Below the pieces are notes generated by a model. The model searched no databases. It saw nothing but the letters and a program-made list of their open reading frames with translations, and was not told the origin of the DNA. A stretch of DNA of 64,000 nt, taken from the IMG/VR virus record IMGVR_UViG_3300042731_008413, positions 19,421 to 83,420 of that record. One strand, 5' to 3'. Of this stretch, positions 1-8,200 are shown piece by piece (the first letter of the stretch is position 1; the number at the start of each line of letters is the position of its first letter). The position numbers and the translations under genes are program-made. This DNA is from a virus.

Positions 1-1
1 C

Positions 2-151
2 AAGGGGCACGTCAATATGTTCAACGTTGAGCAATTGCAAGAGTTGATGGAAAAGGCCGGGTTTGAAACGGTTGAGTGTTACCATGACCAACGGGTGGAT
101 GGCTACGAAACGCAGCATAATTGTGTGACGGGGTTATTCAAGAAGGGGTAG
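2..151 (+). CDS. SAM-dependent methyltransferase, C-terminal end (partial)
   Basis: Open from the window edge to a TAG at 149-151, reading KGHVNMFNVEQLQELMEKAG and onward. The pattern HVN-x-F followed by an amphipathic helix ending in AGF is typical of the C-terminal lobe of class I SAM-dependent methyltransferases of the Methyltransf_11/23 type. The catalytic half lies outside the window, so the substrate is unknown. The next gene is a glycosyltransferase 2 nt downstream, which suggests one operon that modifies sugars or surface structures. Confidence 0.6.
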   Translation, partial: KGHVNMFNVEQLQELMEKAGFETVECYHDQRVDGYETQHNCVTGLFKKG

Positions 152-153
152 GG

Positions 154-1113
154 ATGAACATTCTTTGTGTCAGTACCGCAGCCATTACCACGCCCCCCGC
201 CCAGGATGGCTACGGGGGAATGGAACGGGAAATGGCCTGGCTCATTCGGGGTCTGAAGGAGTTAGGTCATCACGCTGGTCTGGTGGGCAAGCCGGAATCT
301 AAGGCGGAAGTCGATATGCTTTACGCTTCCGATGACGAAAAGAAATATCCCCAATTGGTTAGTGAAGCTATCAAAGACTACGATATCATCATCGACTTTA
401 GCCACGATAAGACTATTGGGCGTGAGTGGCCTGACAAACCCCAGATCAACACCTATCAAGTGATGACTATTTCTCACCGGGTCAATCCGGTTTTTATTAG
501 CTATGGCCAGCGGCGGCACATTGGCATTGATGGCCCGGTTATCTATTATGGCATCGATTTGAATGTTTACCCCTGCTACGATGGCCCTCGGGATGATTAT
601 CTACTTTACGTAGGGTCCCTGATTATCGAGAAGCGACCTCATTGGGTAGCTGAGTTAGCTCAATTGACTGGTCACAAGGCTGTTATTGCTGGCCCGCGCT
701 GGCAACAGGAATATTGGCCGACTATCGACCAGTTCAGCCAGTTAGATCACGTTACGGTGTTGGATGAAGTGGCCGGCCAGGAGAAGCTGGAGCTTATTCA
801 GCGGGCCAAGGCTCTGGTTCATCCGGTAGGGGGCAAGGGTTGGGTTGAAGCCGGGGCTATTATCGTCCTGGAAGCCCTGGCTTGCGGCACCCCGGTTATC
901 TGCACTTCCAACGGCTGTCTGCCGGAATACATTTCTCATAACCTCAATGGTTTTATGGGGGCCAATGTCCCGGAGATGATGATTGGGGTCAATTCGTTGT
1001 GGTCCATTCAACCGGGTCGTTGCCGGCTGAGTGTTAAGCATTTTAATTATCAAAGGATGGTCAGGGATTACGAGTCGCTGGCTACAGAAGTGATTGGAGG
1101 CAAACGATGGTAA
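154..1113 (+). CDS. Glycosyltransferase family 4-like (GT-B fold)
   Basis: A 319-residue protein starting at the ATG at 154. An upstream in-frame ATG at 121 lies inside the preceding gene and was rejected. The N-terminus has the glycine-rich donor-side loop (PAQDGYGGMEREM), and the C-terminal half has the GT4 nucleotide-sugar signature EAGAIIVLEALACGTPVICT (E-x7-E followed by GTPVI). It is about 60 residues shorter than typical GT4 enzymes. It probably transfers a sugar to a phage or host surface glycan; donor and acceptor cannot be read from the sequence. It overlaps the next gene by 7 nt. Confidence 0.85.
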   Translation: MNILCVSTAAITTPPAQDGYGGMEREMAWLIRGLKELGHHAGLVGKPESKAEVDMLYASDDEKKYPQLVSEAIKDYDIIIDFSHDKTIGREWPDKPQINTYQVMTISHRVNPVFISYGQRRHIGIDGPVIYYGIDLNVYPCYDGPRDDYLLYVGSLIIEKRPHWVAELAQLTGHKAVIAGPRWQQEYWPTIDQFSQLDHVTVLDEVAGQEKLELIQRAKALVHPVGGKGWVEAGAIIVLEALACGTPVICTSNGCLPEYISHNLNGFMGANVPEMMIGVNSLWSIQPGRCRLSVKHFNYQRMVRDYESLATEVIGGKRW

Positions 1114-1439
1114 GTGACAAAGATTTGCAAAAGAACGAAGTTGAAGAGATGGTGGAATTGCCGGACATTCCCGATCCCAAGCCAGGGCCAAAGACTACTG
1201 AGTTTTATCTGACCCTGCTTTCCTACGTTCTGGCGGCGCTGGTGTTGTATGGAGTGGTCACAGCGGCGGAGGCTCAGGCCATTCTGGACAACCTCAACAC
1301 CTTTATCGGAGCAACAACAGGGCTGATTGTGGCCCTGGGACCGGTGGCTTCAACGGTGATGTATATCTACTCCCGGACTAAAGTCAAGTCCGGCACTACC
1401 GAGGCCAAGGCCAAGCTGTTTGATTCGATGCTTAAATGA
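1107..1439 (+). CDS. Holin-like small membrane protein
   Basis: 110 residues with a GGAGG ribosome site before the ATG. A charged, proline-rich N-terminus (about 1-30) is followed by a hydrophobic segment LTLLSYVLAALVLYGVV (about 35-52), a short loop, a second segment (about 66-90) and a basic C-terminus. The two-helix layout and size match phage holin-like proteins, which permeabilise the cytoplasmic membrane. No endolysin is adjacent and its neighbours are glycosyltransferases, so a non-lytic membrane-anchor role is also possible. Confidence 0.55.
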   Translation: MVSDKDLQKNEVEEMVELPDIPDPKPGPKTTEFYLTLLSYVLAALVLYGVVTAAEAQAILDNLNTFIGATTGLIVALGPVASTVMYIYSRTKVKSGTTEAKAKLFDSMLK

Positions 1440-2134
1440 TCGTTATCGTCCCATCCTACAATGACCGCCCCTTTATGGAGCGGTTGTTGGAGTCGCTTTA
1501 CACTGAACCTCCAGGAGCTTCGTTTCGAGTCCTGGTGGTCAGCGACTTTTCCAACGATGGCACCGAGGAATGGCTTTCTAGCCTGAAGGGTGTCGATGTT
1601 ATTCGCCCCGACCAGAAAGCCTACTTCACCCGCGCCTGTAACTTGGGGCTAGAGTGGGGGTTGCGCTACACCGACGAGGAGTGGTTATTCCTGCTTAATT
1701 CGGACACCATCGTTACCCCGGATTGGTGTGGGGCGTTACAGGCTACCGGCAAAAAACTAAAAGCGGGCATTGTGGGGGCTACCCTGTTGAATATGGATGG
1801 CACTATTCAACATCTGGGGGCTTATGGGGTGGGGTACCATTTCAACATTAATAAGCATTGGGTGCGCTACCGACAAGACAGGCTGGTACCGTGGGTGACC
1901 GGGGCGGCGATGTGTATAAACCGAAGCGTTCTTAAAAGAACTGGGACTTTACCCCCCTATGCTTACAAGCAATATGACGATTCTGATCGGCGGTTTTGTT
2001 GGGAAGCTAGAATTAAGTATGGAGTGGAAGTTGCAGTTTCGGTGGGGTGTCAGATTTATCACGATACTCATGAGGCCCGATCCATCAGAATGAGTCGAGG
2101 GGATTACACCCGGAGGGATATAGCCGATGGCTAA
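1436..2134 (+). CDS. Glycosyltransferase family 2
   Basis: 232 residues, starting on an ATGA overlap with the previous stop. The GT-A N-terminus IVIVPSYNDRPFMERLLESL, the SDFSNDGT strand, and LLNSDTIVTPDW (the DxD-like metal and donor site) are all family 2 hallmarks. A later GAAMCINRSVLKR and the D-D-S-D-R acidic cluster resemble the acceptor-side region of rhamnosyltransferase-type GT2 enzymes. Part of the surface-glycan operon. Confidence 0.85.
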   Translation: MIVIVPSYNDRPFMERLLESLYTEPPGASFRVLVVSDFSNDGTEEWLSSLKGVDVIRPDQKAYFTRACNLGLEWGLRYTDEEWLFLLNSDTIVTPDWCGALQATGKKLKAGIVGATLLNMDGTIQHLGAYGVGYHFNINKHWVRYRQDRLVPWVTGAAMCINRSVLKRTGTLPPYAYKQYDDSDRRFCWEARIKYGVEVAVSVGCQIYHDTHEARSIRMSRGDYTRRDIADG

Positions 2135-2618
2135 TATAGATTTGGTGCCGGAGTTTTGGAAAGAGGCGTCTGTGTCTACCAGGATAATGGCTTCAAAAAA
2201 AGGGGCTGTAGCAGCCTTTGCTGAGTGGCTTGACAAAACCCCCCCTCAGCAAAATCGTCTGACTCCCAGAACAACCAATTTGTCATACTTGTTTTCTCGC
2301 TATGGACATATTCTTACTTACGAAGGTATTTCCAGGGTGGGTGACAACGGGTTGCACCATTTCAAGATTGTTATTGATGCCCGACCTTGGGACGAAAGCG
2401 ATAAATCCGGCTTGGGATTAGATTCCGTATTTATTGCGAATCAGTTCGGGTTAGCCGGGCTACATATCAACGATATATCTTTTTCAAAAGGGCGACATGA
2501 CTTTGAATTGGATTTGCGATGTTATGGCGAGTTCAAAGGGATCAATTGCCCTAAGCCAGAAATATTACTTGACGAATGTGGTTGGGCGCAAGTTGGGCCA
2601 ACAATAGCGATCTTATGA
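2127..2618 (+). CDS. Hypothetical protein
   Basis: 163 residues with no family I recognise. The sequence is rich in beta-forming segments after residue 60 and has no signal peptide, transmembrane segment or cysteine motif. Both ends overlap neighbouring genes (8 nt upstream, 4 nt downstream), so it is cotranslated with a glycosyltransferase and a sulfotransferase. A carbohydrate-related role is a guess from context only. Confidence 0.6.
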   Translation: MANIDLVPEFWKEASVSTRIMASKKGAVAAFAEWLDKTPPQQNRLTPRTTNLSYLFSRYGHILTYEGISRVGDNGLHHFKIVIDARPWDESDKSGLGLDSVFIANQFGLAGLHINDISFSKGRHDFELDLRCYGEFKGINCPKPEILLDECGWAQVGPTIAIL

Positions 2619-3316
2619 CAGAAACAATCCTGTTTCTCCATATCCCCAAAACCGGCGGCACCAGCCTGATCCAGATTATGGAATGGCAGTACGGGCAAAT
2701 TTCCAAAAGCCCTGATGCTGACTTTTTAGACCTATCGGAGTGGCAACGGTTCAGCGGTAGATTCGATAAACAGGCCGCTGCCGGACATATCCCTTATGGC
2801 ACCCACGAAATCTTCCGGGATTGCCGGTATATCACTATCCTGAGACATCCGGTAGACAGGATCGTTAGCCTCTATCATTATATCAATCAACTGGCGGGTG
2901 GGGCTGTTGATTTCTGGAAGAATCTAGGTGTCACACAAAAGATGACTTTACTGGACTTTGTGAATTTACCGATAGCCAATTTGCGGAATGGGATGTGCCG
3001 CCAGCTAGTTGGTAAGCCATTCTATTTTGAACCAACAGACGGTTGGGGGATGACCCCTCATTATTATCGCAAGGCCAAAAGTAATTTGAAGCCAATGCAA
3101 ATCGGCATTACTGAGCAATTCCATAAAACAATTCGTAAGTTCGAGATGGAATTTGGTTGGAAAGTGGTTGATATTCCCCATCTGAATAAGGTTGATTATC
3201 CTCGTTTTGATATGTCTTCCGAAGCGATGTTTGAGGTCTACGAAGCCATCAAACGACATAATGAGTATGACATCTTATTGTACCATGCGGCTGTAGATTG
3301 GAGTGGCTTGCGATGA
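2615..3316 (+). CDS. Sulfotransferase-like protein
   Basis: 233 residues, start ATG at 2615 overlapping the preceding TGA (ATGA). The N-terminus FLHIPKTGGTSLIQIM is the 5'-phosphosulfate-binding loop of PAPS-dependent sulfotransferases, and ITILRHPVDRIVSLYHYI is the 3'-phosphate-binding motif (R-x-P-x-x-R-x-x-S-x-Y). It likely sulfates a glycan made by neighbouring glycosyltransferases. Membrane segments typical of Golgi homologues are absent, so it would be cytosolic. Confidence 0.8.
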   Translation: MTETILFLHIPKTGGTSLIQIMEWQYGQISKSPDADFLDLSEWQRFSGRFDKQAAAGHIPYGTHEIFRDCRYITILRHPVDRIVSLYHYINQLAGGAVDFWKNLGVTQKMTLLDFVNLPIANLRNGMCRQLVGKPFYFEPTDGWGMTPHYYRKAKSNLKPMQIGITEQFHKTIRKFEMEFGWKVVDIPHLNKVDYPRFDMSSEAMFEVYEAIKRHNEYDILLYHAAVDWSGLR

Positions 3317-4332
3317 CCAGATTAGCAATGGTGCGCGATCAACATCTCAACGTCTGGGACATTGGCAACTATTACGGTGTAATAAACCACGGCATCGAGC
3401 TTCTGGTTTGTGGTATGTCTCAGGCCGATTGGGATAGCATTATGGAATATTATCCCCAGGCCAAGTTCCTGAATTACAGCCATATCTCCGAGGTATTCGA
3501 GCAAGAGCCGGATGTAATCGATGTCCCAGATCCTTTCTATCCCTTCTCTCAATACTTTACCGAACGGTTTAAGCGAACGGTAGTAGTTGGTTGGGAGAAT
3601 CTACCGGGCAAGACGTTGTTTAGCCGGGGAGCGCAACGATGCCTGGAACAAGCCTGGAAATGCACCGCTCGCAGCCCGATGGCTCGCCACGAATTGAAAT
3701 TCAACGGGGTGCCGAATAGCAAGATAAAGGTCATCCCAGGGGCAGTAGATACCGATTTCTTTAAGCCTGACATACCGGTTGAGAAACGCCGGCGAGCAGT
3801 GTTGTTTGTGGGGCGAGTGACCCAGGAAAAGGGCTTTCTGGACATCTTATGGGCATTGCACCAATCTGGTATCCCTCTGTGGGTAGCCGGAGCATCTGAA
3901 CCACCTTTGCAGTACCAAAAATGGTTAGAGCAACTTGATGTTGAAATCGAATGGCTTGGTTTCCTGAATCGCACCGAATTACGAGACCTCTACCAACGAG
4001 CGGGGGTGTTGTGTGTTCCATCGATTCCGTTGGTCAACGACACCGACCCGTTTGCTCAATGGTCCGAACAGTTCGGACAGGTCTTTATCGAGGCAATGGC
4101 TTGTGGTTGTCCCATTGTTTCGACCAATAGCGGGGCTATTCCCTGGGTGGTCAAGGGAAGCAACCATTTGGTCGATCCCAGGGATTGGCCAATGCTTCTG
4201 GGGGAGATCAAGGCGTTGCTGGATAACCCGGATTTACGAATGTCGGCTTCGATTCTGGGGCGGCAATTCGCGGTTGAGTTTTACGATCAGAAAGTGATAG
4301 GCCAACGGATTAAGGAGTGGTACGAACTGTGA
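3313..4332 (+). CDS. Glycosyltransferase family 4-like (GT-B fold)
   Basis: 339 residues, starting at ATG 3313 on an ATGA overlap. The middle has KIKVIPGAVDTDFFKP, the classic GT4 linker, then RRRAVLFVGRVTQEKG, and near the C-terminus QVFIEAMACGCPIVSTNSGA (E-x7-E type donor site). Length and motif order fit a complete GT4 enzyme. Same operon and orientation as the other transferases. Confidence 0.88.
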   Translation: MTRLAMVRDQHLNVWDIGNYYGVINHGIELLVCGMSQADWDSIMEYYPQAKFLNYSHISEVFEQEPDVIDVPDPFYPFSQYFTERFKRTVVVGWENLPGKTLFSRGAQRCLEQAWKCTARSPMARHELKFNGVPNSKIKVIPGAVDTDFFKPDIPVEKRRRAVLFVGRVTQEKGFLDILWALHQSGIPLWVAGASEPPLQYQKWLEQLDVEIEWLGFLNRTELRDLYQRAGVLCVPSIPLVNDTDPFAQWSEQFGQVFIEAMACGCPIVSTNSGAIPWVVKGSNHLVDPRDWPMLLGEIKALLDNPDLRMSASILGRQFAVEFYDQKVIGQRIKEWYEL

Positions 4333-4598
4333 AGGACGCAGATGGAAAAAGCATTGATAATAATTGGATTGTTGATGCCATCTTAACCCATAGGCTTGTC
4401 GTCAGGCCATCGCTTTTGGGTCGCCAATGGATTGTAGGGCAATTCAAAGGTGTTACCGGAGATGGCAAGGTTTATTGTGTCCTGGAAACAGTTTGTGAGG
4501 GCATTTCTTTGTGGGATGCCGTTTATTTATCTGTAACAAAAATCAAAGAATTGCAGGAAAAGAATGAAAATATGTTGCTCGATGATTTGTCTCAATGA
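4329..4598 (+). CDS. Hypothetical protein
   Basis: 89 residues, start GTG at 4329 forming GTGA with the previous stop. No recognisable family. It is a small, probably soluble, mixed alpha/beta protein whose last 35 nt overlap the next glycosyltransferase gene. The overlap and shared direction support a real cotranslated gene. Confidence 0.5.
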   Translation: MKDADGKSIDNNWIVDAILTHRLVVRPSLLGRQWIVGQFKGVTGDGKVYCVLETVCEGISLWDAVYLSVTKIKELQEKNENMLLDDLSQ

Positions 4599-5280
4599 AG
4601 AAGATTACATTCAGGGGGCTATCGCTTCCATTGCCCCCTTTACCGACAAACTGGTAATAGTCGATGGGGGATCGACCGACAACACCCAACGGGCTATTGC
4701 CGAAGTTTGCAAAGACCTCGATCTGGATTATCGATTAGACCAACACAAGTGGACCAACGATTTTGCCAAGCAGCGGCAATATGCGTTGGATTTGGTGCCG
4801 GAGCATTTCGACTGGTGGTTTCGGATCGACGCCGATGAACAATGGGGACAACTCATTCGAGACAATTTCAAAGACATCCTGGCCTGCCTCCCAGAAGAAT
4901 GTCAGGCGATCAAGATCAAGCAGGTCAACCTGGTGGATGTAGACCAGGCAGAGCAACGATTCCTGTATTCCGCTTCCAGGGGTGGGTGGGAATCACACCC
5001 GAGAATTTTTAGAAATATCAGACTCCCGGACGGTAACCCAGCCTGGCGCTGGCAGGGGCAGGTTCACGAATATTGTCAACTGCTTACCCGGCAGGGGTTG
5101 CAGTGGCCTGACCCTATTGCTTGCTGGAACGTCAATTCGGTTCACTTTGGCTGGTTGGTCAACAGCCGGCGAGAAGACCGGGAAGAACTTTACGAGCAAA
5201 TACCGGGGTCAGGGTTCGTCAAGGGTAGTCTGACAGAACGCACTCATGTAGTCAGAGAAATGTGGCAGGGGCTTATCTAA
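4564..5280 (+). CDS. Glycosyltransferase family 2
   Basis: 238 residues. MKICCSMICLNEEDYIQGAI begins the GT-A fold; LVIVDGGSTDNTQRAI is the nucleotide-binding strand and FRIDADEQW is the DxD metal site. These match GT2 enzymes of the lipopolysaccharide glucosyltransferase type. The stop TAA abuts the ATG of the intein-bearing glycosyltransferase. Confidence 0.88.
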   Translation: MKICCSMICLNEEDYIQGAIASIAPFTDKLVIVDGGSTDNTQRAIAEVCKDLDLDYRLDQHKWTNDFAKQRQYALDLVPEHFDWWFRIDADEQWGQLIRDNFKDILACLPEECQAIKIKQVNLVDVDQAEQRFLYSASRGGWESHPRIFRNIRLPDGNPAWRWQGQVHEYCQLLTRQGLQWPDPIACWNVNSVHFGWLVNSRREDREELYEQIPGSGFVKGSLTERTHVVREMWQGLI

Positions 5281-8200
5281 ATGGACATTGCTGTTTTTGC
5301 ACATCACGTTGGGTCTCAGGGTCTTAAGCCATCAGGACAGTATGGCGGTGGGGAACTTTTGACGTTTGGTTGGCTGTCGGCCTTGCAAAAGTATTACAAT
5401 GTAATGACCGTAGTGCCGAATGGGGTCTACCCAGCTTTCGATTCGGCCTACGAATACGGCATTGACCTGTCAGGTATCGACTGGCGACCAGTGGGGGATA
5501 CAGCCGACTGGATTCGGAAATATGATTGCCTGATAAACATCAGCCACAGTAGCTATATGCCCCCTATCTGCCAGCGCAATATTATGGTGACGATGTTCCC
5601 CCAACAGCCGGATTGGGATACGTCCGGCTACGATACTATTTGCGCTATCAGTCAATTTTCGGCGGACTGGATCAAGCGATATTGGGGTCGTGAAGCCAAA
5701 GTGGTTTATCCCCTTCTACCGGTGCAAGATACCATCGACAGAATCGAGCAAGCCGGCTACGAGAAGCAAAACAACATTGTAGCCATTGGCCGATTCTTTA
5801 ACGTGCCGTGGGGTAATAACAAGAGTCACAGTACGTTGATCTCGGCTTTTCAGGGGATGTATAAAGGTGATTGGGCCTTGACGTTTGTAGGGTCGGTCCA
5901 GGATCAGAAATATCTTCAAGAAGTCAAGCAAGCGGCCAATGGTGACCAGCGCATAAAGTTTTTTCGCGATCTCAAGCGGGAGCAATATCTGGAACTGTTG
6001 GGTAAGTCCAGGTTTTTGTGGCACGCGGCAGGATATGAAGCCACCAAACCATCTTCAATGGAGCATTTCGGGATTATTGCGGTAGAAGCTCAAGCCGCGG
6101 GCACCCAGCCATTTGTATTCAATGGAGGTGGTATTGTTGAGATACCTGGGGTTATTCCCTGGGACACTCCGGCCCAACTGAGTGAATACACCGTGGTTGA
6201 AATCGAAAAGCCAACCCCCAACCCGATGCAAGAAAATGCCCTGACTTTTGACATCGAACGTAATACCGAACGGCTTTTGGAAATTATCGAGGACCCTCAA
6301 GTGGTTGTTGTTCCCAAACCTGAGCAAGCCAAGATTTATGTGGGTGACCCCCATCCCAATGACATCAAAGTAGGGGTGATTTCAGATGATCCCAACATCA
6401 CCACTGGCTTTGGGGCGGTTAGTCGAGCAGTTGTTAAGGGACTGATTAAGCGGGGTTTTCGGGTGGCTGCAATGGGTATCCAGAACCCCATCGTCGGCAA
6501 GACCAAATTGGTACCAGAAGACATCAGACGAATCTTCGGAGAAGTAGTCAATAATCCCCAACTCCCCACAGCCAAAATGATGACTCGGGTGTTCGAGGAG
6601 AAGTTATCTGAACTGGAATTGTGTACCACCTGGCGGGGCTGTTCCCACGATCCCTCCGGGTTTGATATGATCGAGCAGTTCCTTAAAATCGAGAAGCCGG
6701 ACGTGCTTTATATCAATTACGACCCCGGCAACATTCGTAACATCCTGAATGGTATCCAGGATGCCCATGTTGACATCCCTATCGTGGCTTATGTCCCCAT
6801 CGAGGGTAGCCCGGTCATCCCCCAATACATCGAGATGTTACGAACCATTAAGGTGATGAATGGGGAGCCGATTGTCTATACCTATGCCGGGCAGAGGGCG
6901 GTAATGGAGGCTGGTGGACCAAAATGCAGGGTAGCTCATCACGGTTGTTTTTCTGGTGATACACTAATTACTTTAAGTGATGGATCGAAAAAACGCATAG
7001 ATCGCATTGTGGCAGATAAAGATCATAGTGTTTTGGGGACACATAATGGCAACCCGGTTATTTCTTGTGTTTATGATTGGATGACTATCCCAATGATGGA
7101 TAGTCATATATTAAAAATAACTTTTGACACCGGCGATACATTAAGAGTTACGCGAGATAACCTAGTTTTTACCCAAGATGGATGGATTAAAGCAAATGAT
7201 TTGGTGGTCGGTAGTAGGTGTGGTATAATCAATACTAGTACACCACACGCAAATGGAGACTATGATGCCAAATCAAAAAATATGGACCAAAGACGAGGAG
7301 AGTTGGTTGAAGGCCAATTATCCTACAATGACTCAAACCGATTTGAAAAAGTCATTGGGGAGAACTTGGCCCTCAATAAAAAGAAAGGCGCAAAGACTGG
7401 GCTTATACAGGGAAATAAAAAATCATCACAGAAGATGGACCAAAAAAGACTTGGATTGGCTCAAGTGGAATTACCCTTATCTGGATCAAGAAAAGATAGA
7501 ATCTCACTTAGGGCGAAAATGGAGAGCAATTCAAATAGCAGCCAGGAAAATGGGGGTAGCCAGAACAAACTCCGCCGTGTATCAAAAGTCAATAGATCAA
7601 AGGCCAAAACTAACATCGGAAGATTGGGCTTATTTGGCTGGAATAATCGATGGAGAAGGTCATTTGACGTTATCAAAAAGCAATCGAAAAAGTGGTTTTG
7701 TTTTGTCTCCAAAGATAGGGGTGGCAAATCAAAGCAAGGCTTTGATGGATTGGATAGTTTTGTCTCTTCCTGTTTATGTTCATTGCGACAATGGTGTAGA
7801 ATCTGGGTGGGGGTGGTGTTACCGAGCGCAGATAATTGGGTTCAAGGTAATTCATGTATTAAATGGTATTCTTCCATATATGAAAATAAAAAAAGAAAGA
7901 TGCAAGATTCTGATTTCTTTTTGCGAAAGAAGAATGGCTTTGGGGAATCAGGAACCGTATTCAGAACAAGATTTAGAGGATTACCAGAAGATGAAAAAAC
8001 TAAACTCAAAAAAGGCTTTTCGGTCTCTTGGGGAGTGATAACAAATATCGAATTGGATCACGAATCGATAGTCTACGATCTGAAAACTAGTACAAGTAAT
8101 TTTGTTGCAAATAATATTGTTGTTCACAATTGCGATCACGCCCCGTTCAGGATGCTTGACCCGGAAACCCGCAAGCAGTTAAAAATCGCTTGTGGGTGGG

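Larger units (their letters stand above)
6946..8130 (+). mobile_element. Intein (395 residues) with splicing blocks intact at both ends
   Basis: Block A begins at Cys1 (CFSGDTLITLSDGS). Block B is at about 7136-7188 (LRVTRDNLVFTQDGWIKAND), where the usual TxxH histidine is Asn. Block F is VYDLKTSTSNFVANN and block G is VVHN followed by Cys+1 of the extein. These are the residues needed for Cys-type protein splicing. Between blocks B and F this frame reads as composition-biased sequence with no LAGLIDADG motif, because the endonuclease is in the +1-shifted frame. The DNA here is visibly more AT-rich than the flanking extein, as expected for a mobile insertion. The block B substitution could weaken splicing. 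Confidence 0.85.
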
